Assembly: GCA_022495995.1 (NCBI GenBank)
Contig: JAFEMH010002333.1
Span: 182,501-246,500 of the forward strand
Reading direction: 5' to 3'
From: Adenophora triphylla var. japonica
Taxonomy: Eukaryota; Streptophyta; Magnoliopsida; Asterales; Campanulaceae
DNA length: 64,000 bases
Shown here piece after piece: positions 53,169 to 62,285 of the stretch. The notes under the pieces were generated by a model. The model ran no database searches, was not told the DNA's origin, and saw only the letters and a list, made by a program, of their open reading frames with translations. Position 1 is the stretch's first letter. Every line of letters starts with the position of its first letter. A program made the position numbers and the translations under genes.

Positions 53169-55055
53169 CTATTGTCGTCTTCTACCACCCTGAGAAGTTG
53201 ATGTCCGTGCTGGGGTTTGAGTTTCTGCCAATGCTCTGAAGATGACGTCCATAGCCTCCTCTAAACTAAATGAGCGACCTCCATCTGTCCATCTCTCAGC
53301 AATAGGCATCATGACGTTCCGGACATTCATAATCATATCCCACGGATTAGGGGCAACAACTTCAGTTGTCCTCCTGACAGCGTGAGACCGCTCAGTAATG
53401 GGGTGCACAATAGGGTGTGAATATGCAGAGTACCATTGCAGATAATCATTTGCAGCATGTTGAGGCACTCTACATCCCGATAACTTGCGTTTATCGACGC
53501 AATTCGACTTCCAGTCATAGAATGACTGGGCAAACATGATCCACCCCATTAGAGACTTCTTATCTCGTCTCGCCATCCCAAGACCAAGTGGAGGGTTTGG
53601 TATTGTCTGCATGTACCCAAACTGTCGCAAGACCCGGTCAGGAAGATGTGGTTCCACCACATTACCGGCAACTATGGCACCTTGATATAGCGCGACTCTA
53701 GGAAAAGGAAATTGAGCGCGGATACCTTCATACGGCATCCAAATCACCTACAATAAAAACATAAAAAATATTAATATAGTTTCATTTAAGAAAACAAAAA
53801 TACATGTGAAAATTATTACTAAAAAAATAATACTTACTTTCGTGTCCTGAATAATGTCAATATGTTGCCTCTTTACTTGCACGGAGGCAACTGTCGCTGG
53901 TTGAGCCCGAGGTGGTAGCCACTTCAATGTGAGCGACAAATTGGGTAGATAGAAGTTGTTGAAACCGTTCCTAAACGCAGGAAACCTCTCATAAACCCAA
54001 GCCTCCAACAAGGTTAAGTGCCCGAAAATCTGATGGCAGTTAAACCTAGACCCTTTTCCTAGTTGCCGGTACAGAAAAGCTAACGCTCCGGCTCCCCAAG
54101 CATAATTCCCTATTGCCCCATCATCTCTCAAAAAATCTAGATAGCTAGCGTTGACACATGTCCCGGTCTTATCAGAAAAGATTGTGCACCCCAATAAATA
54201 TAAAAGATATGCCTTAGCAAAGACGCATGCCTTTTCGGGGGTCTGAGGAGTACAACTGAGGGGAGAACTTCGATCTAAGCCATTCTAAATTGACCAATGC
54301 CCCCTTGGCAGGAATTCCATCTTTAGCAACTTTTTGGTCACTCCCAAAACCTCACAAACCTTATTAAGAGGTGGCTGACTAGCATAAGTGAGACTCTCAA
54401 ATAAGGGTGCACCTACTACCGGAAGCAGTGTAAGACAGGACACATCCTCTAAAGTGATGGTCATCTCCCCAAATGGCATATGGAAACTATTAGTTTCCGG
54501 ATGCCATCGCTCAACAAAAGCGTTAACCAACATTTTATCTACGTTGTCATACGCTCCACTTCTATTAACTAAGCACAAGAGACCGGAATTAATGATAAGC
54601 ATTTGAACCGGCTCTGACACTTTATTCAACTCCAATTCCCATTTTTTCAATTTTTCTATATGGTTAATACATTTTAAAATTCTATCATCTTTACCCTCCC
54701 AAATTGATTTAGCAATATGAGTTTCATAGGAAAGAAGTAATGTTTTGTACCTCGGGCCACCGGGATAAGACGTTACATCCCCACCTCCCTCCTCATCATC
54801 CTCATCTTCCTCATCTTTCGGCTCATCTTCCGGCTCATATTCCCGTTCATCTTCCGGGTCACTATCATTTTGAGCCGGAATAAGGTCTATCCTAGGCTCA
54901 GGTGAGGTTTTCATAGGCTCATTGTAGACCGACAAGTGAGGATCAACATTTAAATCCTCAACTGGCTCTTGGTTCTGTGAAAATTGCCCTTGAGTACGTG
55001 CGGCTACTTTTTCACTCCTTTCGAAAGCAGTTGGACGTCTTCTCCTTGTAAACAT
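53169..55055 (-). pseudogene. Plant mobile domain (PMD) protein of MULE-2
   Basis: Exon 1 (55055-53838) starts MFTRRRRPTAFERSEK, then an acidic stretch, then the PMD: SYPGGPRYKTLLLSYETHIA, VSEPVQMLIINSGLLCLVN, FVERWHPETNSFHMPFGEMT and ITLEDVSCLTLLPVVGAPLF, later YLDFLRDDGAIGNYAWGAGA. GTAAGTA at 53837 and TTGTAG at 53748 bound an intron. Exon 2 (53747-53169) starts VIWMPYEGIRAQFPFPRVAL and ends TSTSQGGRRRQ. PMD proteins (MAIL/MAIN family) act in chromatin silencing in Arabidopsis, and PMD genes also occur inside transposons. Around 54240-54296 the reading frame shifts to EWLRSKFSPQLYSSDPR and back, so two compensating indels interrupt an otherwise full-length protein. It could be a sequencing artefact; otherwise it is recently broken. 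Confidence 0.85.
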
Positions 55056-55139
55056 TTGCTTAACTGCAAAGAAAACATCAAAAAATCAAACTCATAAATT
55101 TTTTATATAATATCATATCAAAATCAAACACTAAGATCT

Positions 55140-55300
55140 CATTGAGCAAGGTTCGTCCAGTTGTGGCCGAAATTTTGGGAATGGTTTGGTTGGTCATGGC
55201 CGAAAATTTGAGCAGGTTCGGCCGAGGGTGACCGAAATTTTGATATTTTTCGGCAGGGTGTGGCCGACTAGATGTAATAAATCGGCCAGTAGTGGCCGAA
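55140..55300. repeat. GGCCGAA palindrome cluster upstream of the PMD gene
   Basis: TTGTGGCCGAAATTTTGG, TTCGGCCGAGGGTGACCGAA, TCGGCCAGTAGTGGCCGAAC and degenerate forms, located about 90-250 bases upstream of the PMD start codon, so they could act on its promoter. Confidence 0.88.
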
Positions 55301-55429
55301 CCACTCAAAAACCCAGAATTCGAATTTCTTCAAAATGAAAATCTCTCAAATCTCAAATTGAAGGAAAAATAAACTAATTTTAGCACAAAGAAAAGAAAAA
55401 TTACCAGATTTTCCAAGGTTTGACATCTT

Positions 55430-55725
55430 GAAATTGAAAATGGTGGTTGTTCTTCTTCTTCTTCTTTGGTTTTTGCTTCTTCTTTCTTCGCTCTCTCTCT
55501 CTCTCTCAGCCGTGTCTCTCTTCTCTCTCTCTGCGGTCTCTTGTGTTCTCTTCTCTCTCTATTTCACCGTTGTTTCCTCTCTTTCTCTCTCTAGGTTTGA
55601 TTTGAGTGGGGATGAGTGAGAGAGAGTAAATGAGAAGTTAATTGGGTGGATGGGTGTGGGTGTGGGTGTGGGTGTGGGTGTGGGATAAAGACAAGGGGTA
55701 TAAAGGGAAAAAAGGGGGGGGGTTA
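55430..55725. repeat. CT-rich leader DNA, (GGGTGT)n tract and poly-G run
   Basis: CTCTCTCTCTCT from 55490, about six GGGTGT units at 55648-55685, and a run of nine G at about 55715-55724. On the minus strand these are the GA/CA/C-rich leader or promoter of the PMD gene. The G-runs could form a quadruplex. Confidence 0.75.
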
Positions 55726-57435
55726 TTTAATTTATTTGGGGTGAATTTAATCCCATTTTGCACCCTTCATCGGAAAGTGTTTCAATTTCATCCTTTATGT
55801 CCATTTTTTTATCATATTTTTTTGTACCAAAAATGTGATAGGAATAGTAGAAAAATGTGACAGGAATAGTAGAAAAATTGCTTAAGTTGACCAACAACAA
55901 GCGCCTAAATCATTTGTTAAATGGGTGTTTTTAATTTAACATGAGGTCTCGAGTTAGAGTGTTGGAAATCCAACAGAGTTAAAACTGTGTTGGAAGAGCT
56001 TATGCTGCGATCGATGTTTCGAGATCATATTTGAAATCAAGAACTAGGTGCGTGAACCTTGCTATAAAATCAATTAAATACCATAAACATGTATAGCACA
56101 CGAGATACATTGGTTCGACTAAACAACAACAATACCAGCAGTCACCACATGCTAACTGCCACAACTGATAAACATGACAAACTAGTGATAAACATGACAA
56201 ACTAGAGTTACACACAACTCTAAACAAAGTCTGAAAACACTTGTCGACACCAAAAGAATAACAACTACTACATCACGAAAATTATACTAAGCTACCCAAA
56301 TACAAAGTTTAAATAACTCATTACAACCAACGTCCTCACCAACATAAATATATAAAAGCTTTGTAAAGCAACTACCTAAAGGAGTAACAAAATACTCAGA
56401 GATCCCTGCTAAGTCGTACATCACTGTGCGAAACCACATGATCTCATGTAATCTATGAAAAACAAATAAATAAGGAAACGGGATGAGTCAAAACTCAGCA
56501 AGTTACTACATGACAAGTCATGATATCATGCATACAATAATATAACAACAATAATAGTAAACACATACTAAATAAGTAATACTATAATCAATAAATACAT
56601 ATCATATAACATGCAAAAGTACGCAGTATTTGCAAGCTGTAATTCAAATCATGTCACATAATGTATCCTGCAGAGTTGTCATAATTTAACTCATTTTCGA
56701 GTCCATAATATTAGACTCCAAATAATTAAATAACACATGTGATGATGTATCCACTCACAACTATTTTGCATGTATATAATTGCAAACGGACTTATATCGC
56801 ATTATAAGTCACAAACTATGTCCGCAAATATTTTGCGTCATTTCTATTAATTTTAATCACAAACACATTAAATCGCAATTATAATTTTATAACTCCTAAT
56901 ATATTTCAACTACTCGTTTTATGGATCAGTGTAATTTTGTTACACCCTAAACGACTATGTTGAGTCTTTTATTAATTTTGGGTCACAACTACTAGTTATA
57001 CTATTGTCACTGTACCACATTAAATTATTATTTCCATCATTTGAGTCCATTAAACTAGTTAACATGTATATCAAATTACATATAAACAAGAATAATAATA
57101 GTATCATTACTACCGACATCGATTTTGTAGTAAAATCATCTAATACAACATGTATATTTTTATTTTTTTAATACAACATGTATGAATAATACTATAATTA
57201 AAGGGGGAATAGTAACTTACCTATTGACGAAATTTACCAATTAAACTTTGAAATATTGCAGTCAAAATGATCCCTTAAGTACTGATACGGAGTCGGATCA
57301 TAAAACGGAAGTCCAATTGTTATAGTCTAATATTCATAAGTTCCCTCGAAACCCTTCTATGCTTCTTCTATTATTCCCCCGCTTTACTAATTTTACTATT
57401 TAGTCAAGGAACAAAGACTTTGTGGTTTGCCAAAG
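55726..57435. other. Intergenic DNA, no gene seen
   Basis: AT-rich with no credible ORF on either strand. A 24-base phrase is tandemly repeated near 56160-56205 (ACTGATAAACATGACAAACTAG / TGATAAACATGACAAACTAG), as is TGTGACAGGAATAGTAGAAAAA near 55840-55878. Confidence 0.5.
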
Positions 57436-57620
57436 GTTTTAGGGGCATTTACCAAATCGTCCTTCATCCTATGGAAACGACCACCAATGATGCACATTTT
57501 GGAAATTTACCACTAGGTCTTATACTTTTAGATGGACGTGGGTGCCCTTAGAAATTTAGCTAAATTTACACGCATTCCGCTCAGTTAAATGACGTGGCAT
57601 GCTTTCCCCCATCCACTTGT
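57436..57620. mobile_element. Probable transposon terminus upstream of second PMD gene
   Basis: GGGGCATTTACCAAATCGTC..AAATTTACCACTAGGTCTTATAC..GTTAAATGACGTGGCATG resembles the outward-facing terminal region common in plant MULE-type elements, and similar wording occurs at 26040-26160. No partner terminus was found. Confidence 0.35.
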
Positions 57621-57749
57621 GCTTTCTCTCTCCCCTTTCTCTTTCTTTATTTTTCCCCCAAAAACATTGAAATGAAATATCTTAAAATTCAAAAGTAAAA
57701 AATAAAAAACGAGAGCACCGTTGTGTTTGTATCGTAAAGACGAATCAAA

Positions 57750-59489
57750 CTAGTAGTAACAACATATAATCTGAATCAAATTTGAGAAGTTGACAGTTGT
57801 TCTAAGTTGACAGTAGGAAGCTCCTCGGACAACACGATCCGTCGCCGCACAACCGTCCAGAAGATCGACATAATCATCATCAGGAATGAAGTGGGTAGGG
57901 TACATCGCCCTCGACGGATCCGCTGGCACCATATATGGGCAGTGAACCTCGGCCATGCTGAGGAAAGACTCGCTCGCCCAGATACATGGTATCCCCCTCC
58001 AGAGATACCAAAATCCTCTGCATCGCTGTGGCATCCCAAGCATGGTGAACCTCCCATTCCACCAAGGTCTACAGATAAAGGCATAGCCTCTCATACTCAA
58101 AGGTGTCCAACATGGCCCGCGCCTCTGCAACTGTTAGGGTCCAGTCCTGATCTTCCTCCTCATCAATAGTCCGATTGGGGTGGCTCTACCTACTAATGTA
58201 CGGAAACAGAGGGTCTCGGCTCTCCAACTCAAACTTGTACAATCCAAAGACGACATAGTCCCATATCTGTACAAGAAAACAGAACAGATTCAGTATAAAA
58301 TACAGACAAGAAGTACAGATAAAAGACAGAGACAAAATCAAGAGCATACCTCCCAAGCGTAAGAATACCCCGACAGAGTATCCTTAGTATACCTACACGC
58401 CTCATCCATGGCGTGATAACAGAAGGCCTGTCCGGCTGAGCCCCAGTCATATGTCCTGACAACATCCAAATCAACCAGCAAACCCAAGAGAGAGAGACGG
58501 GCCGTAGAAGAATGGTTCGCAAAAATGGTCTCTGACAGAATGTACCAGAGGGCACCCCGCACCAGCCGATCAGTATCCACATTCGGCTTAATCGCACAAG
58601 CTTCAAGCTAGACCCGGAGAGGTGATAACTCAGCAGCAAACCCCTTAACCTTGTTAGGGGCAAAACTAATCAACCGCCTCCATTCAGCTGGGCTCGCAGG
58701 CTTATAACCCGTAGTCTTCGGGAGGGGCTCACCAGTGAACTCCAATCCCGTGATAGCCAGAAAATATATCGGAGTCATGGTAGCTTCCCCGAAGCGAAGA
58801 TGCACGGTGTGGGTAGTGTCCCACCACCTCTCTCGGATTGCCTGAAGAACTTGGGGAGTCCGTCTCATCCTCTGGATGTTGTCAACAAAGGTCAAAAGCC
58901 CCGTTTGATCCATCCTAGCTCGAACCCCATTGAGGCCCTTGATTTTGTCCCACAAAGCCTTGGCACATTTCGGACTCTCACGGCAGTTTTTTGTTGGCCT
59001 ATACGACTGCAAAACAAAAGGAAAAGCAAAGGAGGAACGTTAGAGATCATTCCATGGCAGAAATTTCAAAGAAATAGAAGAAAATTCTCATTAAGGCATT
59101 TCATCGAACACTTGGCGTGCTCACAAGAAAAGCATGCCCAAAGATACATTTAACTACCCGAATCAACCCCTCCTACAATCCATGATATGTAGGGGACTCA
59201 TACGCACACAATGTAACGTTAAACAAGCAACAAATTCAACAAAATCGAAGCATGCAAGATAGAACCAAGTTCTAGACAAAAACAAGAAAAGCTGCCATTG
59301 ATGAAATTGGGATTCAAATTCAAAATGCAATACAATGCATGAAATGAGAGTTGAGAAAGAAGCTCTTACCAAACCTTCACGAACGGCTTGAGAAATGTGC
59401 ACGCCCCTATCGAAAGTGAGGTCGTCACGGGGGTAATCCTTGCCAAGCAAATGACTCCCCAAAATTGGATTCTTCCTTTCTTGTGCCAT
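57750..59489 (-). pseudogene. Second plant mobile domain (PMD) gene, broken
   Basis: Exon 1 (59489-59370, MAQERKNPILGSHLLGKDYP..) ends at GGTTTG/GTAAG. Exon 2 starts at 59006 and reads LTFVDNIQRMRRTPQVLQAI, HTVHLRFGEATMTPIYFLAI and TGLEFTGEPL, a PMD start. A TAG at 58608-58610 interrupts it before VRGALWYILSETIFANHSST, VRTYDWGSAGQAFCYHAMDE and the donor at 58349. Exon 3 (from 58266) reads IWDYVVFGLYKFELESRDPL, then has further in-frame stops near 58190 and 58078. The family is the Aminotransferase-like/PMD group. This protein is not close to the MULE-2 PMD and lacks the PGGP entry motif, so it belongs to another subfamily. At least three nonsense codons make it a pseudogene. Confidence 0.8.
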
Positions 59490-59904
59490 TGATATTGGAA
59501 GGAGACAAGATTGAGGGTTGATTAGGAGAAGGAATCAACGAGCAACAAACAAAAAATTGCAGGGAAAAATCGCCTTGGCTCGAGCTGAGAAAGAGAATTT
59601 GAAAATAAGTGTTTTCAAAATAAACAGCAGCTGTTGTTATATTGCCCCAACAGTGGATGTGTCGCGCGAGATATACCTTCTGGAAATGTACGAAATTGTC
59701 CTCAACAATAAGCGTCTACACAACGTCAAAATTCAAAATTTTGACACATTTACCCTTGGAAGTAACACACTAGCAAGGAAACGTGGAAAAATCGGCACCG
59801 CAAGTCATGGAACGAGCCGAACGTGACACCCGCACGATTGCCCGATACGGCACCAGTCGCCCGAAAATGATTGATCCAGAGATCAACTCATTCCACTCAA
59901 TTCA
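59490..59904. other. Leader/upstream DNA of the second PMD gene
   Basis: No independent gene recognised. Contains GTCGCGCGAGATA near 59660, a word found again in the 60.7-kb region (TCTCGCGCGGAATAGTG, GCGCGAGATAAAGG), which links this stretch to the LTR-like DNA downstream. Confidence 0.4.
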
Positions 59905-60180
59905 ACACCGAGACAGGTGGATCGTCAAATCAGAAAAGCCCGATCCAATGCCCAGACAGGTGGATCATCAAAAGAAAAGCCCGATCCAATGCCCAGATAG
60001 GTGGATCGTTAAAAGAAAAGCCCGATCCAACGCCCAGACAGGTGGATCGTCAAATCAAAAAGCCCGATTCGATGCCCAAACAGGTGAACCGTCATCATAA
60101 AAGCTCGATTCAATGCCCAAACAGGTGGATCGTCATCCTCAACAAGAAAAAGCCCAATTCGGAGCCCAGACAGGCAAATC
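59905..60180 (+). repeat. Minisatellite, ~41-bp unit, seven copies
   Basis: GACAGGTGGATCGTC-type landmarks start at about 59912, 59955, 59996, 60037, 60079, 60120 and 60169 (spacings 43, 41, 41, 42, 41, 49), joined by AAAAGCCCGATCCAATGCCC. Frames across it repeat PIQCPDRWI-like peptides and are probably not genes. Confidence 0.92.
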
Positions 60181-60542
60181 GTCACAAAATCGACAGGACT
60201 CAAAGGAACGGACAGGTAAGCCTTTGTTTTCTAACATATTCCCCGTAGGTTCGGAGCCCAGACAGGCGAATCTTCAGACAGACATGTATATTCAGAATTG
60301 GGTCTTGATTTGATTCCTCAGTATGATCTTACATTTTCAAAACAAAATCTCCTCGATTTTCAAAATGATTTTCAAAATACCTAAAGCAGCCTTTTCGTGT
60401 TTTGGAGTCGAACTACGTTAAGGTCTGATTCTCTGATAGAGATACGTAAGAAGCCGTGCGGCCCGACCATCCCGATATTCAGAATGATGTCTTTTCTATC
60501 ATCGACATGACTTCTTCCATAAGACTTGTCGACGAGGGGCTC

Positions 60543-61480
60543 TGTAGACACCCCATTCTGAACCCATCGGATCACATTTATACCGCTCTAAGTCTCGCTT
60601 TGAGTCAAAAAGTAGAAATTCACCATTTCGTCATGTTTCGTTAAGTTTTAGCTAACTATCGTTAGTTTGAGACTGAACTGCATACGAGATAACGAGGGAA
60701 GGGCAGAATTGTCAACAGACTGCCTTATCTCGCGCGGAATAGTGTGTCTTGCGCGAGATAAAGGAGTTCTGCAGACTGTAGATGGAAGTTTCCTCGTCGA
60801 TTTCAACCTCTTTTGGGATAAAACTTCATCCATCCGGCCAGCCAATGAAGTTTGGATTCTGGAACCTTCCCAAGGTGTTTGATCTCATATTCAACACCTC
60901 TCAAACACCTATAAATACATGAAGACTTTCAGTATTTCTGATCCCTGGAAATTCCAAGTAAAAACTCCCACATTTACTGGTTTCTCTCCTTGAAAGATTC
61001 CTGTAAATCACCCCTAAAATCACCTAAAGCTTGTTTGTCAAGCTTGTTGATAAATAAACATCGAAGCTCGAATCAAGGACTGAGGCGAAGCTCTGTCCGT
61101 GTCAAGGTTCGACTCTAAACTTGAGTCAAAACTCTGCCCGAATTACCTCATGCAAGGTAACCTTTCTTTTCTTTCTAATTGATTGTTAGAGTGGTATAAA
61201 TACATCGAATCTAGGATCAGCCTAGAGCCTCCCCAAATCATGGGGATGGTCTCGAAGCAATCGATCATATATTCTGTTTAACCCCGTTAAATGGATCTTT
61301 ACTTTATTTATTTTTGAAATCTTCTCCTTCTTTGAAAACCTCTCTTTTCTTTAGCAAGACCGATCTCCGGATTGGGTGGAATGGGTGCTCCCTGACCTTC
61401 CCATTCCATAACCTAAGCCTCGAACCCAAAATCTATTTCAAAATGGTTTTTCTATGTTTCCAAACGAATAATATAGGTGG
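60543..61480 (+). repeat. Probable Ty3/gypsy LTR
   Basis: TGTAGACACCCCATTCTGAA is a common LTR start in plants. GACGAGGGGCT immediately before it could be the polypurine tract. It contains a TATAAATA-like promoter (CCTATAAATACATG at 60909) and a long leader. Near 61474 GGTGGCGACTC resembles the primer-site context of Tat/Ogre-type elements. The 3' boundary is not firm and no internal coding region is attached, so it may be a solo or truncated LTR. Confidence 0.45.
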
Positions 61481-62285
61481 CGACTCAAAAAGATGTCAAA
61501 AAGGGAAAAATCGCGCATCGCTACAGAATCCTTCTCATATTTTGTGATGAGATTTACTTTCCTTATCCGAAAAGGAGATTATCCTCGATTGATCAACATC
61601 CCATCGTCGTCTCCTTTGACTGTTAGAGTTCTTAAACACCTCATCATAAAATTATCATTGAACACGGTTGAATCGTTAAGCAAAAAAAAAACATTAGTAA
61701 CAACAAAAATTTGATCATATTTTTACCAAGATTTTTGAATGACCTAATTTTTTCACAACATGCCTATTATGAGAAAACAATGCACACACAGTGGAGATTA
61801 ATCTCAATAAAGTGTAACATGGTATGACTAAATCACATATTGACATAGTTTGACATGCAAGAAGTCAATGAGTTAACCCTCAATCATGTAGCCTCTAGAA
61901 TGTCTCCATATTTGGCATTGAATCAGTCGCTGATAAGGAGCTTTACACTCTCACACCATAGTGAATGCCCATTTTTTTCCCAAGTGATGCAACAATAAGT
62001 TATTAGCACTGAGTACATGAGTAGAAGCTTCAAAATAAATGGAGGCAACTTGTTTTTCTCAGTGACCTTAGATTAGACACCCACTCCATGATAGATATCA
62101 CAAAGAAGTTTTAACATGGGGATTGTATCACCTAATTAGGAGGGATCTCACATTCAGGAGTCAAACATAGTGTCAATAATGAAAAATAGTCAAGTGGTCA
62201 TAAGAGACAATCGTGCAATGCATGAATGCAGGATACTATTTTTTCTAGTGTTTTCTGTAATATACAATTATATAGAGATGCAGAC
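61481..62285. other. Unassigned DNA, possibly 3' region of the copia element
   Basis: No gene recognised. If the copia element to the right is complete, its 3' untranslated region and LTR would lie here on the minus strand, but I see no terminus matching TGTT..AACA. Confidence 0.4.

Larger units (their letters stand above)
50248..55640. mobile_element. MULE-2 body, Mutator-like element with OTU and PMD genes
   Basis: Sequence belonging to MULE-2 right of the Athila-type insertion: the transposase-OTU gene on the plus strand, a convergent PMD gene on the minus strand, and three clusters of TTCGGCC..GGCCGAA palindromes (50320-50545, 52505-52815, 55140-55300) that tie the parts together. With MULE-1 and the retrotransposon removed, the element would be about 6 kb. 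I could not find a right inverted repeat matching the left arm, so the right limit is the end of the PMD leader. Confidence 0.65.

Noticed and set aside
55428..55619. Leu/Ser-rich hydrophobic protein
   Set aside because: Product of the CT-rich leader of the PMD gene on the opposite strand.
55640..57700. Right terminal repeat of MULE-2
   Set aside because: I looked for the inverse of TAAACCCGTAAAATTG and found none; the right end is left open.
59783..60248. 105- and 125-residue proteins
   Set aside because: They are readings of the 41-bp minisatellite with no domain and a drifting register.
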